Both the position numbers and the translations under genes were made by a program. Of a DNA stretch of 36,222 nucleotides, positions 1 through 7,368 are shown one piece after another. The DNA lies in assembly GCA_024636015.1 (NCBI GenBank), contig JAGXHU010000027.1, positions 1 through 36,222 of the forward strand, read 5' to 3'. Position 1 is the first letter of the stretch; the number at the start of each line of letters is the position of its first letter. Source of the DNA: Halothiobacillus sp. (GTDB lineage Bacteria > Pseudomonadota > Gammaproteobacteria > Halothiobacillales > Halothiobacillaceae). The notes under the pieces were generated by a model. That model did not search any database. It was not told the origin of the DNA and saw nothing but the letters and a program-made list of their open reading frames with translations.

Positions 1-147
1 CAGCGTATCGGCAGGATCATCCGTCTCAACGATAAAACCGTCACACTCGTCTCGGGCGATCAACAATGGCGGGTGCCTTACGGCCTTCTGCACAGAATCA
101 TTGATATTGTTGATGCAACCCCAATCCAGGGCAAGATCACCAGCTGA
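1..147 (+). CDS. C-terminal end of an unrecognised protein (5' end outside window)
   Basis: Frame 1 is open from the first base to a TGA at 145-147, giving 48 residues. The segment has alternating hydrophobic and basic residues (RIGRIIRLNDKTVTLV, then WRVPYGLLHRIID), which reads like a small beta-barrel followed by a short helix, an arrangement seen at the ends of several uncharacterised bacterial proteins. I do not recognise the family. It is in the same frame as the PPK2-like remnant that begins just after its stop codon, so the two may have been brought together by a deletion. No ATG can be seen, because the start lies upstream of the window. Confidence 0.5.
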   Translation, partial: QRIGRIIRLNDKTVTLVSGDQQWRVPYGLLHRIIDIVDATPIQGKITS

Positions 148-717
148 CATTGGCAAGGTGGAGCGGCTGGACGCTTACGTCGAATCGGCATCTTCAACCG
201 CTCTTACTATGAGGAGGTATTGATCGTTCGTGTACATCCGGAGATTCTAAGCGGCCAAGGGCTTCCGGATGGTCTGGTCGACGAAAAAACGATCTGGCAG
301 GAGCGATATCACTCCATCGCAGAGTTTGAGAACCATCTCCATCGTAATGGCACCCAAGTCATTAAATTCTTTCTTCACCTGTCGGAAGAAGAGCAGCGCC
401 AGCGCTTTCTCGATCGCATCGACGAGCCCGAAAAAAACTGGAAATTCAGTCAGGCCGACATTGTAGAACGCGGATTCTGGAAACAATACATGCAGGCCTA
501 TGAGGCATGCCTGAGTGCAACGAGTACCAAAAATGCACCGTGGTATGTGGTGCCCGCCGACGATAAGAAGAACGCCCGGTTGATTGTATCCAACATCATT
601 CTGGATCACTTCAGAGCGCTTAATATGAGCTACCCGGAAACGGATACCAAGCGCCGGAAGGAACTGCTCACGATTCGCAAACAGTTGATGAAGGAATCCA
701 CGGGCACCGTGCTTTAG
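148..717 (+). pseudogene. 5'-truncated polyphosphate kinase 2 (PPK2) remnant
   Basis: The translation matches the C-terminal half of PPK2-family polyphosphate:nucleotide phosphotransferases: [12 protein letters not shown], then VRVHPE, WQERY, a FENHL..NGT segment, [24 protein letters not shown], and a closing [12 protein letters not shown]. These cover the strand after the nucleotide site, the lid region and the C-terminal helices. The N-terminal half, with the Walker A loop and Walker B aspartates that bind polyphosphate and nucleotide, is absent. Homology begins around base 178, upstream of the first possible start (TTG at 220), and an in-frame TGA lies at 145-147. A start at 220 would give 165 residues, against roughly 260-300 for a one-domain PPK2. 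I read this as a gene that lost its 5' half by deletion. An expressed fragment cannot be excluded, because the remaining frame is intact, but it could not be a kinase. Confidence 0.8.
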
Positions 718-756
718 CTCGTGCGTCTGGGATAGCACGCTAATCTCAGGTGCTAC

Positions 757-1383
757 TTAATCTCGAGGGAGACGACGATATTCCTGGATGAAAGCATCCA
801 TCTTATTCCGTCCAATCGCTTGGATTCGGCATAGCAGGTTCTCGTTAATGGTCTCTAACGCATAGCGTTGCTTTAATTCATTCTGGATACGTATCAACAG
901 ATAAGCAGTCGCCTCTGCGTCTGCCAAGGCGCGGTGGAACTGTCCCGTTTGCGGTAAGTGCAATGTTTGTACAAGCGTTCCTAACCGATGGTTTGGTGCA
1001 TCTGGGAATAACCGCCGTGATAACAGCAATGAGCAGACAAAAGGTTGTACGCGCGGGCGGTGTATTGCCCGTGTTTCAGCATCCCAAAACTTGCGGTCAA
1101 ATGCAGCGTTGTGGGCAACCAATGGATACGGGCCCGCAAAATCGGTGGCTTGCTGCATCACCACATTAATGCGTGGCGCTGACCGGACCATCGCCTGGGT
1201 GATGCCCGTTAATGCCTGGATGTCCGCCGGGATGGGGATCTCAGGGTTCATCAGGCTCTGATAGCGATCAACAATTTTATGATTGCGGACCAGTACGATG
1301 GCGATTTCGGTCGGACGCGCACCATGATCTGGTGATAGCCCTGTGGTTTCGAAATCAATGACAGCAAAGGTATTCAGTGGCAT
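757..1383 (-). CDS. DEDDh 3'-5' exonuclease (DnaQ/RNase T-like domain protein)
   Basis: A 208-residue protein with the full DEDDh set: D10 and E12 in VIDFETTG, D96 in HNAAFD, H150 and D155 in HRALADAEAT. These residues bind two metal ions and hydrolyse 3' ends of DNA or RNA. The fold matches the epsilon proofreading subunit and stand-alone exonucleases, but the clamp-binding region of a true DNA polymerase III epsilon subunit is not evident, so I call it a generic exonuclease. The open frame reaches back to a TTG at 1416. The ATG at 1383 is preferred because it places the first beta strand 6-8 residues from the N-terminus, as is usual for the family. There is no strong Shine-Dalgarno at either start. 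A 15-base palindrome lies about 50 bases upstream (1436-1450). Confidence 0.85.
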   Translation of the reverse strand: MPLNTFAVIDFETTGLSPDHGARPTEIAIVLVRNHKIVDRYQSLMNPEIPIPADIQALTGITQAMVRSAPRINVVMQQATDFAGPYPLVAHNAAFDRKFWDAETRAIHRPRVQPFVCSLLLSRRLFPDAPNHRLGTLVQTLHLPQTGQFHRALADAEATAYLLIRIQNELKQRYALETINENLLCRIQAIGRNKMDAFIQEYRRLPRD

Positions 1384-1435
1384 TAAAACTCGCTTGACCC
1401 TAGCGCTCGACCGCAAAAAAACTGAAAACCGCTCA

Positions 1436-1450
1436 TCACTAAGTTAGTGA
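1436..1450. promoter_or_regulatory. Perfect 15-base palindrome upstream of the exonuclease gene
   Basis: TCACTAA and TTAGTGA are perfect inverted arms around a single central G. The site is about 50 bases upstream of the exonuclease start, where an operator or promoter element could lie. No repressor is identified and a chance origin is possible. Confidence 0.25.
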
Positions 1451-1534
1451 CCCTTCGGCGCATTTTCGGATTGTATAACCACTCGTTGCACCCAGATGTA
1501 GCCCCTAGATAATCACAAAATGTGCCCAGAATCC

Positions 1535-1563
1535 GAAAAACAAAAAACCGCCCGGAGGCGGTT
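1535..1563 (-). terminator. Rho-independent terminator of tRNA-Pro
   Basis: Perfect 7-bp stem (1546-1552 with 1557-1563) with a four-base loop. Read on the minus strand it is followed by a run rich in T (1535-1545). It lies about 20 bases past the 3' end of the tRNA. Confidence 0.85.
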
Positions 1564-1584
1564 AATGCAAATCATTGATTTTAT

Positions 1585-1661
1585 TGGTCGGGATGAGAGG
1601 ATTTGAACCTCCGACCACCTACACCCCATGCAGGTGCGCTACCAGGCTGCGCTACATCCCG
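1585..1661 (-). tRNA. tRNA-Pro (anticodon GGG)
   Basis: A 77-base cloverleaf on the minus strand. The acceptor arm CGGGATG pairs with CATCCCG and ends in an encoded CCA. The D arm contains AGCCTGGTA, the anticodon stem CCTGC/GTAGG has one G-T pair, the anticodon loop is ATGGGGT with GGG at the 34-36 positions, and the T arm is GGAGG-TTCAAAT-CCTCT. C at position 1 paired with G72, followed by A73, is typical of bacterial tRNA-Pro. It reads CCC and CCU proline codons. A possible minus-strand -10 (TAAGAT, complement of 1704-1709) followed by GC-rich sequence lies 43 bases upstream. The gene is monocistronic, with its own terminator. Confidence 0.96.
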
Positions 1662-1968
1662 AAGTCTTGTATGGCAAGCGTTGCCCACCAAAACGAGGCG
1701 CGAATCTTAGCCGAAATCCCAATAAGAATAAAGCGATTTTCTTACTATTTTGTCGTGATATTCGGCTTGACCAAAAACCGGCCGTACTCGACGATAGCTG
1801 ACTTTTTTCTGGTTACCCAACGTGGATTCGGTGCGCGCAGAATCAGGTAGCCGGGTTGGTGTCTCGTAATTCGTGAATATCCCAGGAGTGTATGCCGTGA
1901 CCATTTCGTGAGCCGTTCTTGCTATCGCGTTTTCGGTTTTGTTCATTTCGTTTTTGGAGTTTTCACTG
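1662..1968. other. Intergenic region between tRNA-Pro and the DUF4337 gene
   Basis: 307 bases with no credible gene. Open frames on either strand lack family resemblance or overlap the tRNA. It contains the probable tRNA promoter (TAAGAT on the minus strand, 1704-1709). A TTGACC at 1767-1772 on the plus strand could be a -35 for the DUF4337 operon, but the matching -10 at 17-base spacing (GACGAT) is poor. Confidence 0.4.
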
Positions 1969-2556
1969 ATGAGTCACGGTTTACATACCCATGCACCCCA
2001 CGATGAGGCTGTGCACGAAGCCGCGCATGGCGGCACGCACGAGCCAGCCCGGGGCCTGAACCAATGGGTGGCGATTTTCACCGCGCTGATTGCGGCTCTT
2101 GGGGCGATGGTCAGTTATCAGGGCAGCAACTTGATGAATGAGGTGTTGTTGTACAAAAACGAGGCGGTATTGAAAAAAACTCATGCGACTGACGAGTGGA
2201 ATTACTATCAGGCGGTGAGCACCAAGATGCACCTGATGGAGTTGGCTGTTGAGTTGGCGCCTGTGGATCGGGTGGCTGGCTTCAAGGATGAAATCGCGAA
2301 GTACAAGACCCAGAAAGTCGAGATCAAGCACCGAGCGGATGTTCTGGAAAAAGCGTCCGAGGATGCCAATGAAGAATCCCGTGTCTTGAACAAGCCGCAC
2401 CATGATCTGGAAATTGCCATGATCTTCTTTCAGATTGCCATTTCACTGGCTTCAATCACGGCTTTGACGCGCCGACGCTGGCTTTTTGTGGCGGGGTTGG
2501 CCAGTGCGGCGATTGGCATCGGTTTGTGGGGGATGGCATTGGTGATGATGGCATGA
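1969..2556 (+). CDS. DUF4337 family membrane protein
   Basis: A 195-residue protein with a histidine- and alanine-rich N-terminus (HTHAPHDEAVHEAAHGG), a first membrane helix (WVAIFTALIAALGAMVSY), a long charged, helical middle that probably forms a coiled coil, and two more hydrophobic helices near the C-terminus separated by TRRR. This is the layout of the DUF4337 family, whose function is unknown. The ATG at 1969 is chosen because GGAG at 1956-1959 lies nine bases upstream; an upstream in-frame ATG at 1939 lacks such a site. Its stop overlaps the start of the PAP2 phosphatase gene by four bases (ATGA), so the two proteins are probably made together and may act together at the membrane. Confidence 0.85.
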   Translation: MSHGLHTHAPHDEAVHEAAHGGTHEPARGLNQWVAIFTALIAALGAMVSYQGSNLMNEVLLYKNEAVLKKTHATDEWNYYQAVSTKMHLMELAVELAPVDRVAGFKDEIAKYKTQKVEIKHRADVLEKASEDANEESRVLNKPHHDLEIAMIFFQIAISLASITALTRRRWLFVAGLASAAIGIGLWGMALVMMA

Positions 2557-3164
2557 TCCCCGTTTCGCCATCTCATTCAACGACTCCGGCGATCTGGTAT
2601 GACTGGGGCGGTTGGAATCAGTCCCTGTTTCTCTGGATCAATCATCTGTCGTTCCCGGGCAGCGATGCCCTGGCACAGGCAGGAACCTTTGTTGGCGATC
2701 ATCAATGGTATCCCGTCTATATCGCACTGGCGTTGACGCTGGCCTATACCCGTTCGCAATGGCTTGCACCAGAGCGGGTGATGGTTCTGGTATGGGGCTA
2801 TCTGCTGAGTTGGGCGGTGATCGCGAACCTCAAGCTTGTCTTGGATTTTCCTCGGCCGTTAGCCGTTTTGGGCGAATCTGCCGTTCATGTCGTTGGTCGG
2901 CCCGAATTCGCTCACAGCTTCCCTTCCGGGCATGCCGCGTTTGTGTTTTTGTTGCTTGGGAGTCTCGCACCTGGGGCCAGCAGTCCTCTTCGATGGGGGT
3001 TGGTGGTTCTGGCCTTTTGGGTGATTTGGTCACGTATGGCGGTTGGTGCGCACTTCCCGGCAGATGTTCTGGGCGGTGCATTGATTGGTTTGGGTTGTGC
3101 CGGTGTGGTTCACCTGATTCTGCGTGTTTTCCGGCGAGGACCTAAAATCGAGAGTGATTTATAG
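2553..3164 (+). CDS. PAP2-superfamily membrane phosphatase
   Basis: A 203-residue integral membrane protein with all three parts of the PAP2/acid phosphatase signature: K94 to R101-P102 (KLVLDFPRP), PSGH at 124-127, and S160-R161 through H167 to D171 (SRMAVGAHFPADVLGG). H127 and H167 are the expected catalytic acid and nucleophile. Several hydrophobic segments surround the motifs. Family members remove phosphate from lipid substrates such as undecaprenyl diphosphate, phosphatidate, phosphatidylglycerophosphate or lipid A, and the sequence does not tell which. The start overlaps the stop of the DUF4337 gene (ATGA), which implies translational coupling. An in-frame codon at 2526 is less likely because it would extend 27 bases into the preceding gene. 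Confidence 0.9.
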   Translation: MIPVSPSHSTTPAIWYDWGGWNQSLFLWINHLSFPGSDALAQAGTFVGDHQWYPVYIALALTLAYTRSQWLAPERVMVLVWGYLLSWAVIANLKLVLDFPRPLAVLGESAVHVVGRPEFAHSFPSGHAAFVFLLLGSLAPGASSPLRWGLVVLAFWVIWSRMAVGAHFPADVLGGALIGLGCAGVVHLILRVFRRGPKIESDL

Positions 3165-3222
3165 GGCCGTTCAGGATAATGCCGTTGCGCCCTCTGGATT
3201 GATATCTGCGTGCTGCCTGCGC

Positions 3223-4857
3223 TCAAGAGCGGAGTGGGTGAGGGGCCGGGTGACTGAGTTGAATACGGTTCTCATGATCCGGATGCATTAATTCGGGGCG
3301 GCCCAGATAGAATCCTTGCCCCCAGTCCACGCCGATCTCAACGAGTGCGTCGGCGATGGCCCGATCGGAAATGTATTCGGCGACAGTAATCAGGCCGAGA
3401 TCTTTGGCCATATCCTGGATGTGCTGCACGATGCGTCTGGCTTTCTGATTCGTGGCAATGTGCCGAACCAGTTCGCCTTCGATTTTGAGGAAGCTGAACG
3501 GCAAATCCAGGAGATATCGGTACGAGGAGTAGCCACTGCCAAAATCATCCAGCGCGAGCCGTAACCCAAAATCGATCAGCGGCTGGAGTGCACTGAGTGC
3601 CTCGGCGGTGTCATCGACCAGCTCCCGCTCCGTGATTTCGATGACCAGGGGTTTGGCCAGTCGTGCATCCATTTGATCGGGATGGGTGCAGGCACAGGCA
3701 TCCATCGCGGTGCGAATGGTTTCGGCGATGAGTTCCGGATGGCGAAGAAAGTCGCCGGAGATGTTGACGAAATGTGCGCGGGGTGATCGGAAATGGCTCG
3801 TGACGCAATAGTTGATGGTCTGCCGGATGATGGTCTGGTCGATCCGGTGAGCCAGTTGCAGGGATGACGCGGCCTCGATGAATTCCCCCGCGACGATGAT
3901 CTTGCCGTCTGGAGTAATCATGCGGGCAAGGGACTCATCGGCTACGACCGCGCCGGTCCGCAGATCAAAAATCGGCTGAATAGCGGCCACAATACGGTTT
4001 TCGGCTAGTGCCGATTCCAGCGAACCTCCGGTCAGATAGATGGATGGTCGGGTCTGTGTCTGGGCATCGATGGCGCGATTCCGGCCGGTCCGTTTGGCTT
4101 CGTAGACGGCGCTGTTAACCTGAGTGAGCGGATCTTGATGATCGTCGGCATCAAAGCGCGTGTAGCCGATGCTGAGGCTGAGTCTGCCGCCGGGTAGTTT
4201 CGGAATGTGTTCGAGGGGGAGGTCATGAGCCAGCACGTTGAATCGCCTGGCCAGGTCCGGTGTTTGGTCCACCAGTCCGGATGGTACGAGTGCCATGAAT
4301 TCATGACCGCTCCATCGGGCGAGCATGACTGCTTCGGGGGTATGTTGTCTGAAGCTTTGCCCTAAGGCATGGATGACTTCGTCACCCGTGGTATAGCCGA
4401 GAAAATCGTTGATGATCTTGAGCCGGTCGATATCGATCAGGATCAGGGCGCCCTTACCCAACTGGCGCTGTTGATCGATCAGATGAAACATCTGGCCCCG
4501 CTCCATGAGTCCGGTCAGCGCATCTAGCGTTGGGTCACTACTACCTTGGTCCAGATGAATCTCGTAGCATTGCCCGCCGTCGGCAAGGCGGCGATGGTGC
4601 AAAAGGGCATCCATCTTGAGGAATTCGTTGCAGTGCAGGCAGATGGGGATTGGCCCTTGCCCGGTGAAACTCTTGACGTCGATGGGGCTCCCATTGCGTT
4701 CGCAGAGTTTGTCGAAGAGCTCGGCCAGTGTCGGTTTTTGTGCGGGCGTAAGCCCAAATACACGCCATGCGCGTTCATTGAGAAAGCGAACTGCTTGTTG
4801 ATGATCGGTGACGATCACCGGGTGCAGGAGTGTCGATAAAATCTCGGTAGCATCCAT
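3223..4857 (-). CDS. GGDEF-EAL protein with degenerate GGDEF; probable c-di-GMP phosphodiesterase
   Basis: 544 residues. Residues 1-60 look like a short PAS-type sensor. A CxxC pair is at 73-76. A GGDEF domain spans about 112-265 and an EAL domain about 275-535. The GGDEF signature reads SGHEF (183-187), with the metal-binding acidic residue replaced by His and one Gly by Ser, so cyclase activity is unlikely. No RxxD inhibitory site precedes it. The EAL domain keeps the residues needed for c-di-GMP hydrolysis: E308 (as ESL), N365, E407, D437-D438 in DDFGSGYSS, K458, E494 and Q514. I infer a phosphodiesterase whose GGDEF part may bind GTP as an allosteric module. It follows the hybrid kinase gene by 82 bases on the same strand, so the two are probably co-transcribed. 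Confidence 0.88.
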   Translation of the reverse strand: MDATEILSTLLHPVIVTDHQQAVRFLNERAWRVFGLTPAQKPTLAELFDKLCERNGSPIDVKSFTGQGPIPICLHCNEFLKMDALLHHRRLADGGQCYEIHLDQGSSDPTLDALTGLMERGQMFHLIDQQRQLGKGALILIDIDRLKIINDFLGYTTGDEVIHALGQSFRQHTPEAVMLARWSGHEFMALVPSGLVDQTPDLARRFNVLAHDLPLEHIPKLPGGRLSLSIGYTRFDADDHQDPLTQVNSAVYEAKRTGRNRAIDAQTQTRPSIYLTGGSLESALAENRIVAAIQPIFDLRTGAVVADESLARMITPDGKIIVAGEFIEAASSLQLAHRIDQTIIRQTINYCVTSHFRSPRAHFVNISGDFLRHPELIAETIRTAMDACACTHPDQMDARLAKPLVIEITERELVDDTAEALSALQPLIDFGLRLALDDFGSGYSSYRYLLDLPFSFLKIEGELVRHIATNQKARRIVQHIQDMAKDLGLITVAEYISDRAIADALVEIGVDWGQGFYLGRPELMHPDHENRIQLSHPAPHPLRS

Positions 4858-4939
4858 GAGAGACGTTCATCCTCGACGTTGGCAACCTGAATATAACGTA
4901 AGCATAGCAATAAAACGCGTGTAGGAACGCGCGACTTTG

Positions 4940-7186
4940 CTATTGCATTTGTGTTTCGGGGGTGGGGATCTGCGTTTGGCAATGACGTTCGTAAATCGTT
5001 TGGTCGATGACCGTTACGAGATTTTGTTTCAGTTGTTCGACCTGTAACCAACTTGCGGCGGCAACGATGCTGTCTTCCAGGCGCCCTGCATGGGTCTGAA
5101 GATGCTTGGCCTGGCAGCAGGCGGCCGCGCCGCGTAATTTGTGTGCGATATGTCGAAGCGATTGAAGATCGTGCCGGTTTTCAGCGAGGGTTTGTCGGTA
5201 GATAGGTAGTTCGTCACAAAGCAGATTGTTAAGTACCGGGTCCGATGGCATTAGGGCTTCGCTGGGGCGGGGGGGCGGTGTCAAATGAGCCGGTTGAATG
5301 AATTGACAGATGGCATTGATCAGTTCTCCCAGGGCAATAGGTTTGGTAAGCACCATGTCCGCGCCAGCCATCAACAGTGCCTGATGCACTTCGGTCTGAA
5401 TATTGGCCGTAATCGCGATGATTGGCGTATGTTGGTGCCGGTCCTGTCTGCGCATCATGCGCACAATGCCGGTGCCGAGAATATCGGGTAGGTGCATGTC
5501 CGTGAGGATCAGATCCAGGTCGGACTGTTCGGCACTATACAGCCCGGATTTACCATCGGCTGCCGTCAGGGTCGTCATGCCCAATTGCGTCAGCAGGTTC
5601 TTGAGGTGGGTTTGATAAATGCGGTCATCATCGATGACCAGTGCCGTGCGACCCTTGAACGAGGGGTTGTTGTGTGTCGGCGTATCAATGTCCAACCCCT
5701 GTTCCAGTGGCGGGCGTATTGCTGTGGTTCTTGACAGAAGGTCGGGCGAGGTAAGAATCCTGGGCAGCAGAGTTTGCAGAACCCGTTGACGAACGAACAG
5801 AGGCAGGCTGATGTGTGCCCAATCGAACAGCGACATGGGCCGCCCCCGCAGGGAAATCCGTGCACAGAGCGCGATGACCAGGGTGTTTTTGGGGAGCGTC
5901 AGGAACCACGTGGGCTCGTCTTCGTTGAGTTTGTGCCAGGTTTGTCGGTCGACAAACAGGCAGTCGATGGACTTTTTGTCGTGACTGGGATCCAGAACGA
6001 TGTCCGCCCCGAATGCCGATAAATGGCCGCGCCAGGCCTGGGCATGTGTGGGAGATTCGGTCAGAATCGCACATCGCTTCCCCTCCATCAGGGGTTGCCA
6101 GGCTTGGTGTTTGGCCAGGATAGGGGCGCTGAACCGAAGTCGGAAGCCATATCGACCGGGACGAGTAATGCCGATGCTCAGGGTGGCATGAAGTTGTTCG
6201 GTCAGTTGCTCGATGAGCCAAGCGGAGACCTCATTGCCAATGAACAGGGGTTCGATGGTTTGGGCCTGTACCCGGGCACTACGGGCCTTCAGATCATCCG
6301 ACAAGTGATCGAGCGGGTTAGGTGTTTGTGCATCTACAGTCAGTTCAAAGTGACATAGGGTATCGTCGCTCAGTCGGTCCCGATCACCCACCAGTTCCGT
6401 ACCCTCGTCGGGGTCGGCATCCAGTAACGTGACACAGCAATCCTGAAGCTGGGTGTGCTCGAGCAGAACCGACAGCAGATTATCGAGCAGGCGGCGCAAG
6501 AGGCGAATATCCACGGCGACCAGACTGGGGATGTCCTGATAACAAATGTACTGGATGATCCCGGCACTATGCTGGGCCGGCACCTGCCACTCTGCAACCG
6601 CATCCTCCATTTGTAACCGGATGTCCGTTTTGCGGGGCGTTGCCTTCAACCGGTTGTTGGAGAGTTCGTAGTAGTCGAGCAGGTTTTCGATTGCCAGACG
6701 GAGTTGGGCATTCGCTGTGCGTATGACGGCCAGATCCGGCGTGAGCCGTTCATTGAGCAGGGCGCTTTCGTTGGCTGCCGCCATGGCGTCTGTTGCCGCC
6801 CGGATATGGCCCAATGGGGTGATCCAGTGTTGATTGATCCGGGCGATTTTTTGGGCGGTAATTTTTTCACAGGCTTCCGGCCGGCTGCCGGTGAAACCGA
6901 GTCTCTCTCGGAGAGGTTGTCCACGGTAAGACCGGTAGTTCACCAGTGCATACAGAATGCCCCAGAAGATAATCCAGCCAAGGCCCATGGTCATGGCTAA
7001 CGCGGTGTTCGACTTACCCAGAGGCAACAGCCATGTGGGCAATTGGGATTTAATCCACGATAGGGATTCGGGGTGTTGGAGCAGCAAGGCGAGTGCAGGT
7101 GCCAACAGGGTGCCCAATGTCCAGGGCCAGAATCGCCGGATGGATTGTTCTGTCGAATGAGTGGGCGGCGGCGAATTTGAAATCAT
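4940..7186 (-). CDS. Membrane hybrid sensor kinase with degenerate kinase core, receiver and Hpt domains (GacS/BarA-like)
   Basis: 748 residues from the ATG at 7186. Two membrane helices lie at about 22-38 and 62-84, with little periplasmic sequence between them and no clear HAMP. A kinase-like region follows (110-355), then a pseudo-receiver (about 370-480), a true receiver (513-630) and an Hpt domain (650-740). The receiver has D519/D520, phosphoacceptor D563, T593 and K615; the Hpt has H682 in HKLRGAAA. The kinase part is damaged. The usual HELRTPL box reads QHWITPL, shifting the His by one place; the second N-box Asn is V240; no DxGxG G1 box or GxGLGL G2 box is visible. The gene lies divergent from cysM, as gacS does in pseudomonads. 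A longer form starting at an ATG at 7270 is possible; neither start has a good ribosome site. Confidence 0.85.
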   Translation of the reverse strand: MISNSPPPTHSTEQSIRRFWPWTLGTLLAPALALLLQHPESLSWIKSQLPTWLLPLGKSNTALAMTMGLGWIIFWGILYALVNYRSYRGQPLRERLGFTGSRPEACEKITAQKIARINQHWITPLGHIRAATDAMAAANESALLNERLTPDLAVIRTANAQLRLAIENLLDYYELSNNRLKATPRKTDIRLQMEDAVAEWQVPAQHSAGIIQYICYQDIPSLVAVDIRLLRRLLDNLLSVLLEHTQLQDCCVTLLDADPDEGTELVGDRDRLSDDTLCHFELTVDAQTPNPLDHLSDDLKARSARVQAQTIEPLFIGNEVSAWLIEQLTEQLHATLSIGITRPGRYGFRLRFSAPILAKHQAWQPLMEGKRCAILTESPTHAQAWRGHLSAFGADIVLDPSHDKKSIDCLFVDRQTWHKLNEDEPTWFLTLPKNTLVIALCARISLRGRPMSLFDWAHISLPLFVRQRVLQTLLPRILTSPDLLSRTTAIRPPLEQGLDIDTPTHNNPSFKGRTALVIDDDRIYQTHLKNLLTQLGMTTLTAADGKSGLYSAEQSDLDLILTDMHLPDILGTGIVRMMRRQDRHQHTPIIAITANIQTEVHQALLMAGADMVLTKPIALGELINAICQFIQPAHLTPPPRPSEALMPSDPVLNNLLCDELPIYRQTLAENRHDLQSLRHIAHKLRGAAACCQAKHLQTHAGRLEDSIVAAASWLQVEQLKQNLVTVIDQTIYERHCQTQIPTPETQMQ

Positions 7187-7368
7187 GATCGAGAAGGTTA
7201 CCCGTGCGGCACGAAGCTGACTAGAGATTATGCGACAATTATCGAATGAAAACGGTGATGCCGGGAACATGTAGCAAATTTTGGTTCGCTGCGGCGGGTG
7301 TGGATGCCGAAACAGTTGTTGGTTGCCCAGTGGGTAGCTATTTCACGAAGAGGTGACAAGACAAGTCG

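Noticed and set aside
1575..1850. 91-codon plus-strand open frame beginning GMRGFEPPTTYTPCR
   Set aside because: Its first part is the antisense translation of the tRNA-Pro gene, a well-known source of false proteins.
1707..1946. 79-codon minus-strand open frame upstream of the tRNA
   Set aside because: No family resemblance, no ribosome site, and it covers the likely tRNA promoter.
4060..4530. Functional diguanylate cyclase domain
   Set aside because: The signature reads SGHEF, with the acidic metal ligand replaced by His, so I describe it as degenerate rather than as a working cyclase.
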